From positions 1 to 64,000 of the forward strand of contig JABHWU010000096.1 in assembly GCA_018657625.1 (NCBI GenBank): 64,000 nucleotides of DNA. Direction: 5' to 3'. This document shows, one piece after another, positions 36,238 to 44,875 of this stretch. The translations under genes and the position numbers were made by a program. This DNA is from Deltaproteobacteria bacterium (lineage in GTDB: Bacteria; SAR324; XYD2-FULL-50-16). How positions within the stretch are numbered: the stretch's first letter is position 1; each line of letters opens with the position of its first letter. The notes below the pieces were generated by a model. It ran no database searches. It saw only the letters and a program-made list of their open reading frames with translations, and was not told where the DNA came from.

Positions 36238-39204
36238 ATGTCAAATAGCGATCTGAAATTCTCCTCAAAATTTTATTTTAGCGATACACCTTTTCACCTG
36301 TTGATGAAAAATAGATTGATGAACGTACTGTTGGTTTGCAGTTTGTACGATTCATTCATGCTTGAAGAGGATGGTCGAATCGATGAGCAGTTATTTAATG
36401 AATATTCTCAATTAAGTTTACGCTATCCGCCTTTGATTATCAAGGCTTCCTCTTCAAAAATGGCATTTGAATTATTAGAGAAACGCTATTTCGATTTAAT
36501 TATTACAATGCTGAATGTCGGAGATACTGATGCCTTTCAGCTTGCTCAAAAAATTAAAGAAAAGTACCCAAATAAACCGATCGTTGTCTTAACCCATTTT
36601 TCCCGGGAAGTTGAATTAAAACTGCAATCAGAGAACCTGAAATCAATTGATTATGTTTTTTCATGGTTGGGTAACGCAAATATATTGTTGGCAATTATTA
36701 AACTTATTGAGGATAAACAGAATATTGAACACGACGTCAAAAAGGTCGGTGTTCAAACCATCATTCTGGTTGAAGACTCTATTCGCTATTATTCCAGCTA
36801 CCTGCCGGCCTTGTATACCATTTTGATTCGTGGGGCCAGAGGACTAATGGATGAAGGTCTTAATGAACACCAAAAAACAACAAGAATGAGAGGTCGTCCT
36901 AAAATTTTACTTGCTAGTAATTATGAAGAGGCGATTAGCCTATTTGATCAGTATAAAGATAATATTCAGGGAATCATCTCAGATATCACCTATCAACGGG
37001 AAGGAAAAATAGATACCCGTGCCGGTTTAAAACTTTGTGAATATATTAGAAATTACAGCCAGGATATTCCGATACTGTTGCAATCATCAAATATTGAACA
37101 AAAAGAAGAGGTTGAAGCTAAAAAAGCGGGATTTATCTATAAACATTCCAAAAATATTTTAAATGAACTCAAAGATTATATTGTTGATAATTTTGGTTTT
37201 GGGGATTTTGTATTTAAAGCACCCGACACCAATGAGGAAGTAGGCCGAGCCAAAGATTTAAAAGAATTGCAGAAAGTACTACAAGTTGTTCCTAAAGAAG
37301 CTTTAACCTACCACGGTTCAAAAAACCATATTTCTACCTGGCTCCGTAATCGCGCTTTTTTCTCTTTGGCTAACTTATTCAAACCTGTTCAAGTCACTGA
37401 AGACCGTATTGAAGAAGTGCGATTATTCCTTATTCAGAATATTAAACATTATCGAAGAACTAAAAGCCGGGGAATTATCGCTATTTTCAATAAAGACAAA
37501 CATGATGAGCTCACCAGTTTTTCAAGAATCGGGGATGGTTCTTTAGGAGGAAAAGCCAGAGGATTAGCTTTTATCAACTATATTTTAAAGCAGAACCGTA
37601 TTAATTACCAATATGATGGTATTGTCGTTGCAATTCCACAAACAGTCGTACTGACAACGGATGTATTTTCTGAGTTTATGGAGATTAATCAACTATATGA
37701 TATTGCACTTTCAGACGCAGAAGATGAACTAATTCTATATCATTTTATTAATGCCGAATTGCCACCCAAGTTAACTAATAATTTAGACGCATTAGTGAAT
37801 GTGTTTAAAAAACCAATTGCTATTCGCTCATCAAGTTTGTTGGAAGATTCACATTATCAGCCATTTGCTGGTGTTTATTCCACCTTTATGATTTCCAACA
37901 ATCATGAAGATAAAGAGGTACGGTTAAAAGAATTGTGCCAGGCGATTAAATGTGTATATGCATCTACTTTCTTCCAGGCCAGTAAATCTTATATGCAGGT
38001 TACCAGTAACCTGATTGATGAAGAAAAAATGGCAGTCATTCTTCAGGAAGTTTCCGGAACTCAATATGATGATACCTTTCACCCAACTTTTTCTGGTGTT
38101 GCCAGATCCATAAATTTTTATCCGGTAGGGAAAGAGAAAACTGAGGAAGGCGTTGTTAATTTGGCAGCGGGATTAGGGAAAACAATTGTGGAAGGCGAAA
38201 CTTCTCTGATGGTATCACCCAATCATCCCAATAATGTACTTCAACTTTCAACAGTAGAACTGGCTTTAAAAGGGACCCAAACAAAATTCTACTCCCTGAA
38301 TATGGCTCCCAATAGTTTTATCCCATCAACAGATGAAGGAAAAAACCTGTTAAAACGAAGTATCCAGGAAGCCAACAAGAACGAATCCTTTAGTATGATC
38401 GCGTCAACCTATGATCACCAAAATGAAGTGATGCGTGATAATTTTTATTTACCGGGTAGTAAAGTGATCACTTTCTCCCATATATTAAAAGGTATTACTT
38501 TCCCACTACTAGCAATCATCAAAGATCTGTTAAAAATCATTGAAACGTCCCTAAATAAGCCGGTTGAAATAGAGTTTGCAGTTAATTTGGATACCAGGGA
38601 TATATCAAAAATGTTTCATATGCTACAGGTTCGCCCTATCGTCAGTGGCATGGAAAGTGATGATATTGATCTGGATGATGCCGATAAGGAAAATGCGATT
38701 GTCCTGTCAAATTCCTCTTTAGGTAATGGTATTATTGATAACATCAACGATTTTATTTACATCAAACCAGGCAGTTTTGATAAAACTAAAACCTTGGAGA
38801 TGGTTCCCTTGATCAATAATCTGAACAAACAATTTCTGGAAAGAGGGGAAAATTATATATTATGTGGTCCAGGTAGATGGGGATCAAAAGATCAGTTTTT
38901 AGGAGTACCTGTTCAATGGGGACAAATTTCAGCGGCAAGAGTCATTATTGAATCCGGATTAGAGAATTTTTTCATCGAACCAAGCCAGGGGTCTCATTTT
39001 TTCCAAAACCTGACTTCTTTCAGAATTGCTTATTTTACAATCTACCCTTTTAAAAATGATGGATTTTTCGATGTTGAATATCTTGACCAATTCGAAGCCG
39101 TCTATGAAGATCAGTATTTTAGACATGTACACTTCGAAAAGCCTGTAAGTGTTAAAATAGATGGTAAAAAAAGCAAAGCAGTTATTTATAAACCTGATTT
39201 GTAA
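36238..39204 (+). CDS. Tandem-receiver protein fused to a PEP-synthase ATP-binding domain
   Basis: A 988-residue cytoplasmic protein of unusual architecture. Residues 25-135 and 170-315 are receiver-like domains: the first (FDLIITMLNVGDTD) lacks the aspartate; the second keeps VEDS and IISDITYQREG with a likely phosphoacceptor aspartate. Residues 420-800 match the pyruvate-phosphate dikinase/PEP synthase N-terminal ATP-grasp domain (IGDGSLGGKARGLAFI, AIRSSSLLEDS, MLQVRPI). There is no swivelling phosphohistidine domain and no PEP barrel; instead 190 residues of unknown fold follow, with ILCGPGRWGSKDQFLGVPV. It cannot make PEP alone, so a signal-regulated kinase or phosphotransferase is inferred. 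AAGGAAG precedes the ATG. Confidence 0.85.
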   Translation: MSNSDLKFSSKFYFSDTPFHLLMKNRLMNVLLVCSLYDSFMLEEDGRIDEQLFNEYSQLSLRYPPLIIKASSSKMAFELLEKRYFDLIITMLNVGDTDAFQLAQKIKEKYPNKPIVVLTHFSREVELKLQSENLKSIDYVFSWLGNANILLAIIKLIEDKQNIEHDVKKVGVQTIILVEDSIRYYSSYLPALYTILIRGARGLMDEGLNEHQKTTRMRGRPKILLASNYEEAISLFDQYKDNIQGIISDITYQREGKIDTRAGLKLCEYIRNYSQDIPILLQSSNIEQKEEVEAKKAGFIYKHSKNILNELKDYIVDNFGFGDFVFKAPDTNEEVGRAKDLKELQKVLQVVPKEALTYHGSKNHISTWLRNRAFFSLANLFKPVQVTEDRIEEVRLFLIQNIKHYRRTKSRGIIAIFNKDKHDELTSFSRIGDGSLGGKARGLAFINYILKQNRINYQYDGIVVAIPQTVVLTTDVFSEFMEINQLYDIALSDAEDELILYHFINAELPPKLTNNLDALVNVFKKPIAIRSSSLLEDSHYQPFAGVYSTFMISNNHEDKEVRLKELCQAIKCVYASTFFQASKSYMQVTSNLIDEEKMAVILQEVSGTQYDDTFHPTFSGVARSINFYPVGKEKTEEGVVNLAAGLGKTIVEGETSLMVSPNHPNNVLQLSTVELALKGTQTKFYSLNMAPNSFIPSTDEGKNLLKRSIQEANKNESFSMIASTYDHQNEVMRDNFYLPGSKVITFSHILKGITFPLLAIIKDLLKIIETSLNKPVEIEFAVNLDTRDISKMFHMLQVRPIVSGMESDDIDLDDADKENAIVLSNSSLGNGIIDNINDFIYIKPGSFDKTKTLEMVPLINNLNKQFLERGENYILCGPGRWGSKDQFLGVPVQWGQISAARVIIESGLENFFIEPSQGSHFFQNLTSFRIAYFTIYPFKNDGFFDVEYLDQFEAVYEDQYFRHVHFEKPVSVKIDGKKSKAVIYKPDL

Positions 39205-39238
39205 TCCCGAGTGAGTCATTTTTATTTTTTAAAAATCC

Positions 39239-39261
39239 GGGAAGCCTGATGACAGCTTCCC
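39239..39261 (-). terminator. Terminator between the receiver-PPDK gene and frr
   Basis: GGGAAGC (39239-39245) and GCTTCCC (39255-39261) form a stem with a 9-base loop. On the minus strand it is followed by GGATTTTT, so it probably ends the frr transcript; on the plus strand the T run is weaker. Confidence 0.65.
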
Positions 39262-39284
39262 TTCAAATACGAAAGGCCCGTCAA

Positions 39285-39839
39285 TTAAACCGACATTAAT
39301 TCTGTTTCCTTAGCAGCCATCACTTTATCTGATTCACCTACAAATTTATCAGTTACTTCCTGAATTTTAGTGGTATAAAGCTTTAAATCATCCTGGGATA
39401 TCTCTTTGGCTTTCTCCATTTTTTTCAATTTGTCGTTCCCATCTCTACGAACGTTTCTAATGGAAATTTTTGCATCTTCTCCCATTTTTTTAATCTGTTT
39501 AACCATTTCTTTCCGTCTTTCCTCGGTCAAAGCAGGAATCGGAAGTCGAATAATATTTCCATCGTTCTGAGGTGTCATTCCCAGATCAGATTTTAATATT
39601 TCTTTTTCGATATCCGCTAACATCTTCTTTTCCCAGGGGGTAATGACAATCATCTGGGGGTCAGGAACCGTAATATTTCCTACCTGAGATAAAGGTGTCG
39701 GGGTTCCATAATAATCTACATTAATACCATCTAATATAGCGGGATTTGCCCGACCGGTCCTTACTTTTTGAAAATCCTGTTCTAATATTTCCAAAGCACG
39801 ACTCATCTTTTTTTCAATTTCCTGCAATGTGGCTTCCAT
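39285..39839 (-). CDS. frr: Ribosome recycling factor
   Basis: Splits the post-termination ribosome together with EF-G. The 184-residue protein is the normal length. Family marks are FQKVRTGRANPAILDGINVDYYG near residue 20, TPLSQVGNI, VITPWEKKML, the NDGNIIRLPIPALTEERR stretch near 105, and the helical RNVRRDGNDKLKK near 133. frr usually follows rpsB-tsf-pyrH; those genes are not next to it here, so it has been separated from that cluster. Confidence 0.97.
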   Translation of the reverse strand: MEATLQEIEKKMSRALEILEQDFQKVRTGRANPAILDGINVDYYGTPTPLSQVGNITVPDPQMIVITPWEKKMLADIEKEILKSDLGMTPQNDGNIIRLPIPALTEERRKEMVKQIKKMGEDAKISIRNVRRDGNDKLKKMEKAKEISQDDLKLYTTKIQEVTDKFVGESDKVMAAKETELMSV

Positions 39840-40131
39840 TTTTAACTCTTATAATTGATTAATTGGTCCTTTAAATTAATAGTGAAATAAATGATCGATA
39901 TTGAAATCCGTTGATTTTAGATTGTTAATAGCTCTAGTTTTATTTCAGTATTCCTGTACCGTCAACAAAAATGAATAATTCTCATTGAATCTTTACAGAC
40001 GTTCCATTAATATCACAGATTAATACACTGATAAAAAATACAAAATGGTCTGTTACCTTGTCAGTGTACTTGGTAAATGAATAGAAAATACATTAAAGTT
40101 AAGAACTCATCAATTAAATAACAGGAGCCAT

Positions 40132-40395
40132 ATGAAAGGTTTTTTTTACGGATTAACCGCTGGATTAGCTGCAGGAGTCGTCGCACAAATGATGATTGCC
40201 AAAAATCATGAACAAATGCTTGAACTTGTTAAAAACCTGCCCAGACCATTGAAACTCACTCCAACTGATTCTTTGGAACAATTGTTGTCACAAAAAGAAA
40301 AACTGGAGGAAATGATTATAAAAAAGCAAATGGCATCATCTTCTGAAGACGAAGAAGATGATGATGATGAATTTTCAGAAGCAGAAACGGTTTAA
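40132..40395 (+). CDS. Small membrane-anchored acidic protein, 87 residues
   Basis: A short protein with an N-terminal hydrophobic glycine-rich segment (GFFYGLTAGLAAGVVAQMMIA), a helical middle and a very acidic tail (SSSEDEEDDDDEF). It resembles YtxH-like or other gas-vesicle-style anchors in shape only. AGGAG lies 6 bases upstream of the ATG. It ends just into the stop of the convergent nnr gene (overlap of 4 bases). Function unknown. Confidence 0.7.
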   Translation: MKGFFYGLTAGLAAGVVAQMMIAKNHEQMLELVKNLPRPLKLTPTDSLEQLLSQKEKLEEMIIKKQMASSSEDEEDDDDEFSEAETV

Positions 40396-41867
40396 TAAAG
40401 TTCTTTAAAAGCATTTTTTATATTTGAAATCAGGTCAGTGGCGATCAATGATTCCTGACAGTATTGATTATCAAAAATATCACCACTCCGACCATGCAGC
40501 CAAACTCCGAGTTTAGCTGCATCGACTGTATTTAACCCCTGCGCCAGTAGACCACCGATCATACCCGCTAAAACATCACCACTACCGGCTGTTGCCATTC
40601 CGGCGTTACCGGTTTCATTAATATGAACTTTATGATCCGAAGTAAAAATAATACTGGGGGCTCCCTTTAACACAAGTGTGGTAGGATATTTGCTGATAAA
40701 ATTCAATCCCTGTTCAATCCTTTCCAGGTTATTGGTTGGCTTGGGGTTGCCCGTTAGCTGAGCAAATTCACCGGGATGGGGTGTCAATACAAGCTTGTGG
40801 GGGTCTAAATCATAAAAATGTTCAATTCCAAAAAAGGCATCCGCATCCAAAACGATGGGTTTTTCAAATTTTTTAATTTTGTTGACAATGGATTTCCAAC
40901 GATTTTTATTTCTCCCCAATCCACATCCTAAGACAATACTTTGATAGTTATTTAACATAGAATCTGTCAGTGATTGTTGCGCACATGTCATTAATTCAGG
41001 TGATCTGGTTATCAAAAATGCATCATCAGTTTGGGGTAAAGCGGCTGTTACCAAACCGGTTCCCATCCTAATGGCTGCACTGGCGGCTAAAATAGCCGCA
41101 CCCTGAGTACCGGTTGCGCCACACCATACCAGTAAATGTCCAAACACATTTTTATAACTATTTGGTTCACGCTGTAATAACAGTTCCCGGGCAACCTGTT
41201 TTGTCGTCAGATAATAATGTCGATCTTCATCAAAATACTTTTCATAAATGGAAATTTTTTGACAGATTAATTCACCTGAATATGTTTTCCCGGGTTGGAG
41301 ATAGTGGCCTACTTTCTCTTTGTGAAAAGTAATACATTTATTGACCCGAATAGCGACACCGAGTTTATCACCGGTGGAAGCGCTAATTCCGGTAGGAATA
41401 TCAACTGCAATTTTCTGTCCGGAAAGTTGATCGACACATTTAACCACATCAACCATTGTTCCTCTGATTTCAGATTCTACCCCCGTCCCCATAATGGCAT
41501 CAATTAAAACATCCGTTTTTGAAGTCATCGGTAACAAATTAATAAATTCATCCCAGCTCAGTGTTTTTCCAAAATGAGTCCAGACCCTTGCATTCAACAG
41601 ACAGTCTCTGGATTTAGGTGGTTTTACAGCGACTACAATACATTGATACCCCTGATTTGATAAATTCCGGGCAATTGCATACCCATCCCCACCATTATTT
41701 CCGGCACCACAAAATAAAAAGATTTTATTACAATTATCCAGATCGGGTTTAGCTGCTTCAATCCAGCTTTTTGCAGCATTCTCCATTAATACTTTTCCAG
41801 GAACACCAATCTCTTCGATGGTATACTGATCCATTTTCTGCATTTGCAGTGCGTCAAGTATTCTCAT
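40392..41867 (-). CDS. nnr: Bifunctional NAD(P)H-hydrate epimerase/ADP-dependent dehydratase
   Basis: Repairs hydrated NAD(P)H. The 491-residue protein joins the YjeF N epimerase domain (1-210, with AGNNGGDGYAIAR near 55 and AVDIPTGI near 150) to the ribokinase-like dehydratase domain (225-490, with LDADAFFGI, LTPHPGEFAQLTG and TAGSGDVLAGMIGGLLAQG). The fused arrangement is standard in bacteria. It begins 20 bases after the adenylate cyclase frame on the same strand, so it may be in the same transcript. Confidence 0.95.
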   Translation of the reverse strand: MRILDALQMQKMDQYTIEEIGVPGKVLMENAAKSWIEAAKPDLDNCNKIFLFCGAGNNGGDGYAIARNLSNQGYQCIVVAVKPPKSRDCLLNARVWTHFGKTLSWDEFINLLPMTSKTDVLIDAIMGTGVESEIRGTMVDVVKCVDQLSGQKIAVDIPTGISASTGDKLGVAIRVNKCITFHKEKVGHYLQPGKTYSGELICQKISIYEKYFDEDRHYYLTTKQVARELLLQREPNSYKNVFGHLLVWCGATGTQGAAILAASAAIRMGTGLVTAALPQTDDAFLITRSPELMTCAQQSLTDSMLNNYQSIVLGCGLGRNKNRWKSIVNKIKKFEKPIVLDADAFFGIEHFYDLDPHKLVLTPHPGEFAQLTGNPKPTNNLERIEQGLNFISKYPTTLVLKGAPSIIFTSDHKVHINETGNAGMATAGSGDVLAGMIGGLLAQGLNTVDAAKLGVWLHGRSGDIFDNQYCQESLIATDLISNIKNAFKELY

Positions 41868-41887
41868 TACGCTTAAATTTCAATTTT

Positions 41888-43924
41888 TTAAGAGGCATGT
41901 TTTAAAATAATCTGTTTTATAAATGTTTCAGCCAGATCTGATTCTTTCGCGATCTCATTGGTTGCGGCATGAGAGGTTTCCACACTATTCGTATTTACCC
42001 AGGTTTTTAGAAGAATTTTATCGGGTTCAATTTGTCGGGTTTCAAAAAACCGCCTCAGAGTTTTGTGCAAGATGACAGATTCCAACATTGTTTTATAGGA
42101 TGAAATATATTTATCAATATTTTTATCAAAATCTTTTAAGTCAAAGGTATCAACATAAACCGTATCCAAATTATCGCGATATAAAATAGACAAACGACCA
42201 TACTTTTGTAAATTTAGAAAGATCATCGCTGAAATAATTTTTCGTTTTGTTTGAATACAGTCCATATAACTTACTTTTAGAGGAGAAAACAGTGCAATAA
42301 TTTTTTTCATTATCCTTTCTATCTGATCCGGTCTGATAAACGCTAAATGATTGTCATTCTTTGATCCAAGATTGGTATGTTGTAAATCATATTCTACATC
42401 CGTCATTGTTTCCTTTAAGGTCCCGCTCAGAAAAACGCCATAATATCCATTGATGACGCAATATGCCAAACCTTGTAAAAATTTTGCTTTTTTAAGTAGG
42501 GTCACTTGTTCAGGCAAGATATTCAGAATTGAAGATTCAAACCTTTTTCCAACCATTGCTTCTTTTTGTAATGACCGGAAAAACCAACCTTTTTGGGGCT
42601 CATATCCAATCTGAAGTCTTCCACGGGGAACCTGCAGATGATTTAAAATAGATCTTTGAATGACATTGTTCTTTGGTTTAAAATTTTGTTGATAAAAATG
42701 ATACCAGATATTGTATTCGTCCGAAGTCTTTTTATTCGTTTTAACTTGAGCCTTTTCAACTTTTTTGTGAACACGATCAATACAAGTTTGAAAAATCCAC
42801 CTAAGATCCTTTTCAAACTCGCTCACTGTTTCCACATCACCGATAAATGTTGCGACGATATTGTTACGTCGATCTGAATTTTCAGGGAAGGCCTGATCTA
42901 AAAACCTGGTTAAGACCTGATCACGAAAAGAATTTAGTAAGGGTTTCTGACCCGGTTTTTTAAATACATCTGATAAGCGGACATGAAGGGCAAAAGCAGT
43001 ATCGATATTTTTAGATATTTGAATCATATCAGAAACCTCTAATCCTGCTATAATATGCGGAACCCCATAAGCAATTTTTAAGACTTTATATCTTAACCAC
43101 CATGGATCAAATCCTAAATCAGGAAATTCTTTTTCTAATTTTACCACATCCTGGGGTGAAAATATTTTTTCCGTTTTAAATTCTTTTTCCATATTTTTCG
43201 TTGAGTAAGCCAATTTGTCCAGCAAACCAGGATTTTTAATTAATTGGATTATCGTTTTTCCAGCTTTTTTCTCTAATAAAATTTCAAACCGTAATAAATT
43301 TAGCGTTGCCTTCGGAAGATTACCATAAGAGGCTTTAAAGGCTTCCCAATAAACTGCTGAGTAGTGGTGGGCAACATAAGAAAGCTGCAAATCAGGTGTT
43401 GGCCCCTGATTAGTAACTCGACCTGACATATCATCATATATACTAATCATACCAAAGCGGAGGTATTCAATTAGCTTATCAAAATGCTCTTCAGAATTAT
43501 TAATATCATCAGGAAAGAGAAAATGGCTGGGAATAATTGGTGTAAAATAAATTCCGGGCATTAATGTTTCATAATTCAAAATAAGTTCATAGGCCCCACC
43601 TGAAGATTCTTTAGATTCTGTTGTCGAGCCAAACTGACCTTTTCGGAATTCATGCAGTGAAAATGGAAATAGATATACTTCTGCATCAGGAAACTTATCC
43701 TGAATATATGATTGGATTTTTTCAATTCTTTGCTTTAGTACCTTTTCTCTTGTCTTTATTTCATCTGATTTCCCTAAACGAGCATTTCGCTTCATTAAGT
43801 TGATTATTTCTCTAATCAAACGTGATCTTAACTTAGCCTTTTCAGGAGAAGTTTCAATTAATTTTATAATATTTGTCGTTTTAGATATCAAGTGTTTGAA
43901 CAATAGTGGGTAGTTGTCAGCCAT
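41888..43924 (-). CDS. cyaA: Class I adenylate cyclase, C-terminal part in a shifted frame
   Basis: The larger part of a class I adenylate cyclase, 678 residues from an ATG at 43924; the frame extends upstream another 12 or so codons to the A12 run. Blocks resembling E. coli CyaA follow the nucleotidyltransferase region: AEVYLFPFSLHEFRKGQFG near residue 80, SSGGAYELILNYETLMPGIY, and YWEAFKASYGNLPKATLNLLR near 195. It lacks the GSxxx-SDLD catalytic motif, which is in the preceding frame (43888-44673). It is unlikely to work alone. A -1 frameshift or slippage at 43948-43959 would join them into one protein of about 930 residues. Confidence 0.8.
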   Translation of the reverse strand: MADNYPLLFKHLISKTTNIIKLIETSPEKAKLRSRLIREIINLMKRNARLGKSDEIKTREKVLKQRIEKIQSYIQDKFPDAEVYLFPFSLHEFRKGQFGSTTESKESSGGAYELILNYETLMPGIYFTPIIPSHFLFPDDINNSEEHFDKLIEYLRFGMISIYDDMSGRVTNQGPTPDLQLSYVAHHYSAVYWEAFKASYGNLPKATLNLLRFEILLEKKAGKTIIQLIKNPGLLDKLAYSTKNMEKEFKTEKIFSPQDVVKLEKEFPDLGFDPWWLRYKVLKIAYGVPHIIAGLEVSDMIQISKNIDTAFALHVRLSDVFKKPGQKPLLNSFRDQVLTRFLDQAFPENSDRRNNIVATFIGDVETVSEFEKDLRWIFQTCIDRVHKKVEKAQVKTNKKTSDEYNIWYHFYQQNFKPKNNVIQRSILNHLQVPRGRLQIGYEPQKGWFFRSLQKEAMVGKRFESSILNILPEQVTLLKKAKFLQGLAYCVINGYYGVFLSGTLKETMTDVEYDLQHTNLGSKNDNHLAFIRPDQIERIMKKIIALFSPLKVSYMDCIQTKRKIISAMIFLNLQKYGRLSILYRDNLDTVYVDTFDLKDFDKNIDKYISSYKTMLESVILHKTLRRFFETRQIEPDKILLKTWVNTNSVETSHAATNEIAKESDLAETFIKQIILKHAS

Positions 43925-44673
43925 TCGTTTTTGGAAGAAGGTATTAATTTTTTTTTTTTGTCTCCTGAAAGGGTTTTATTTTCTCCCTTATATTTTTTAA
44001 AGCAATATCGGCTGATTAAATCTGAACACTCTTTTTGAATGGCAGCGGTTATTAAAGCATCATCCCAGGCTTTTATGTTAAAAAGAAAGGGTTCCAGATC
44101 ATATTGAACTTCCAAATCCAAATCAGAAGCAATGTTTTTATGTCCTATGGTTCCGATAGACCCAATACTATATATTCCATCAATGGGTCTTTCACTTTGA
44201 TCCATATTTAAGTTTATTTTCCTGCCAAAGGTTTTTTCGATATATCCATCGAAGTCTTCTTTAAATAACAAGGATAAACTTTCAATGCCTTTTACGCCAT
44301 ATGGAGCCTTATCGTCATATAAATTAATTATTTTTACTGATTCACTGACTTTCACCTGCCCTTTATAAGTCGGTGATTGATATTGATGAGTAGCTAAGTC
44401 TGGATAATTTTCATGCAGCAGAAATATTATTTCATAAAGTGCTTCTTTCATTCTCAGATCAAACGAATGAAAAGCTAATTGAATCCGGGTTTCATTATAT
44501 TTATTAAAAAACTTTGCACCCTCTTGTGCTTCTGAAACTAAACGTTTCGTAAAATTCTCTTTTAAATTGATACCTTCACGAAATAGGTCACATAGCTCGG
44601 TTTTCTTTTCTATTTTTTTACTGTCAATCTTTTTTTGAACCTTTTTTTTCTTAAAAATATTTTTTAAAGGCAT
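43888..44673 (-). CDS. cyaA: Class I adenylate cyclase, N-terminal catalytic part
   Basis: Makes cyclic AMP if joined to the next frame. The ATG at 44673 begins a lysine-rich 40-residue leader; the catalytic nucleotidyltransferase motif GSIGTIGHKNIASDLDLEV (about residues 169-187) resembles the GSxGSIGQ..SDLD of class I cyclases. The frame then meets 12 A residues (43948-43959, encoding DKKKK) and ends 19 residues later with a tail unlike the family. The continuing CyaA sequence lies in the -1 frame. A sequencing error, phase variation or programmed slippage are all possible. Confidence 0.8.
   Translation of the reverse strand: MPLKNIFKKKKVQKKIDSKKIEKKTELCDLFREGINLKENFTKRLVSEAQEGAKFFNKYNETRIQLAFHSFDLRMKEALYEIIFLLHENYPDLATHQYQSPTYKGQVKVSESVKIINLYDDKAPYGVKGIESLSLLFKEDFDGYIEKTFGRKINLNMDQSERPIDGIYSIGSIGTIGHKNIASDLDLEVQYDLEPFLFNIKAWDDALITAAIQKECSDLISRYCFKKYKGENKTLSGDKKKKLIPSSKNEWLTTTHYCSNT
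43948..43959 (-). other. A12 homopolymer, candidate frameshift site in cyaA
   Basis: Twelve consecutive A residues on the coding strand sit at the junction of the two cyclase frames. Slipping back one base on A AAA AAA, or an RNA with 10 or 13 A residues, puts the ribosome into the downstream frame without meeting a stop. Confidence 0.75.
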
Positions 44674-44875
44674 TATCCATTCCAAATTTATAGTGAATTG
44701 CTACTATATCGACTTTTTTATACCTTAAGAAAAAAAATTAATTCCATCCAGAAAAAAAAGGAGAAGGACGATTAGATTTTTATTGTTTGACAGGATAATT
44801 TGATGCAACTTAAACATAATATCTTATTATTAACAATAGTTTTCCAACAAGTAATCCTTATATTCTACCTCAAAT

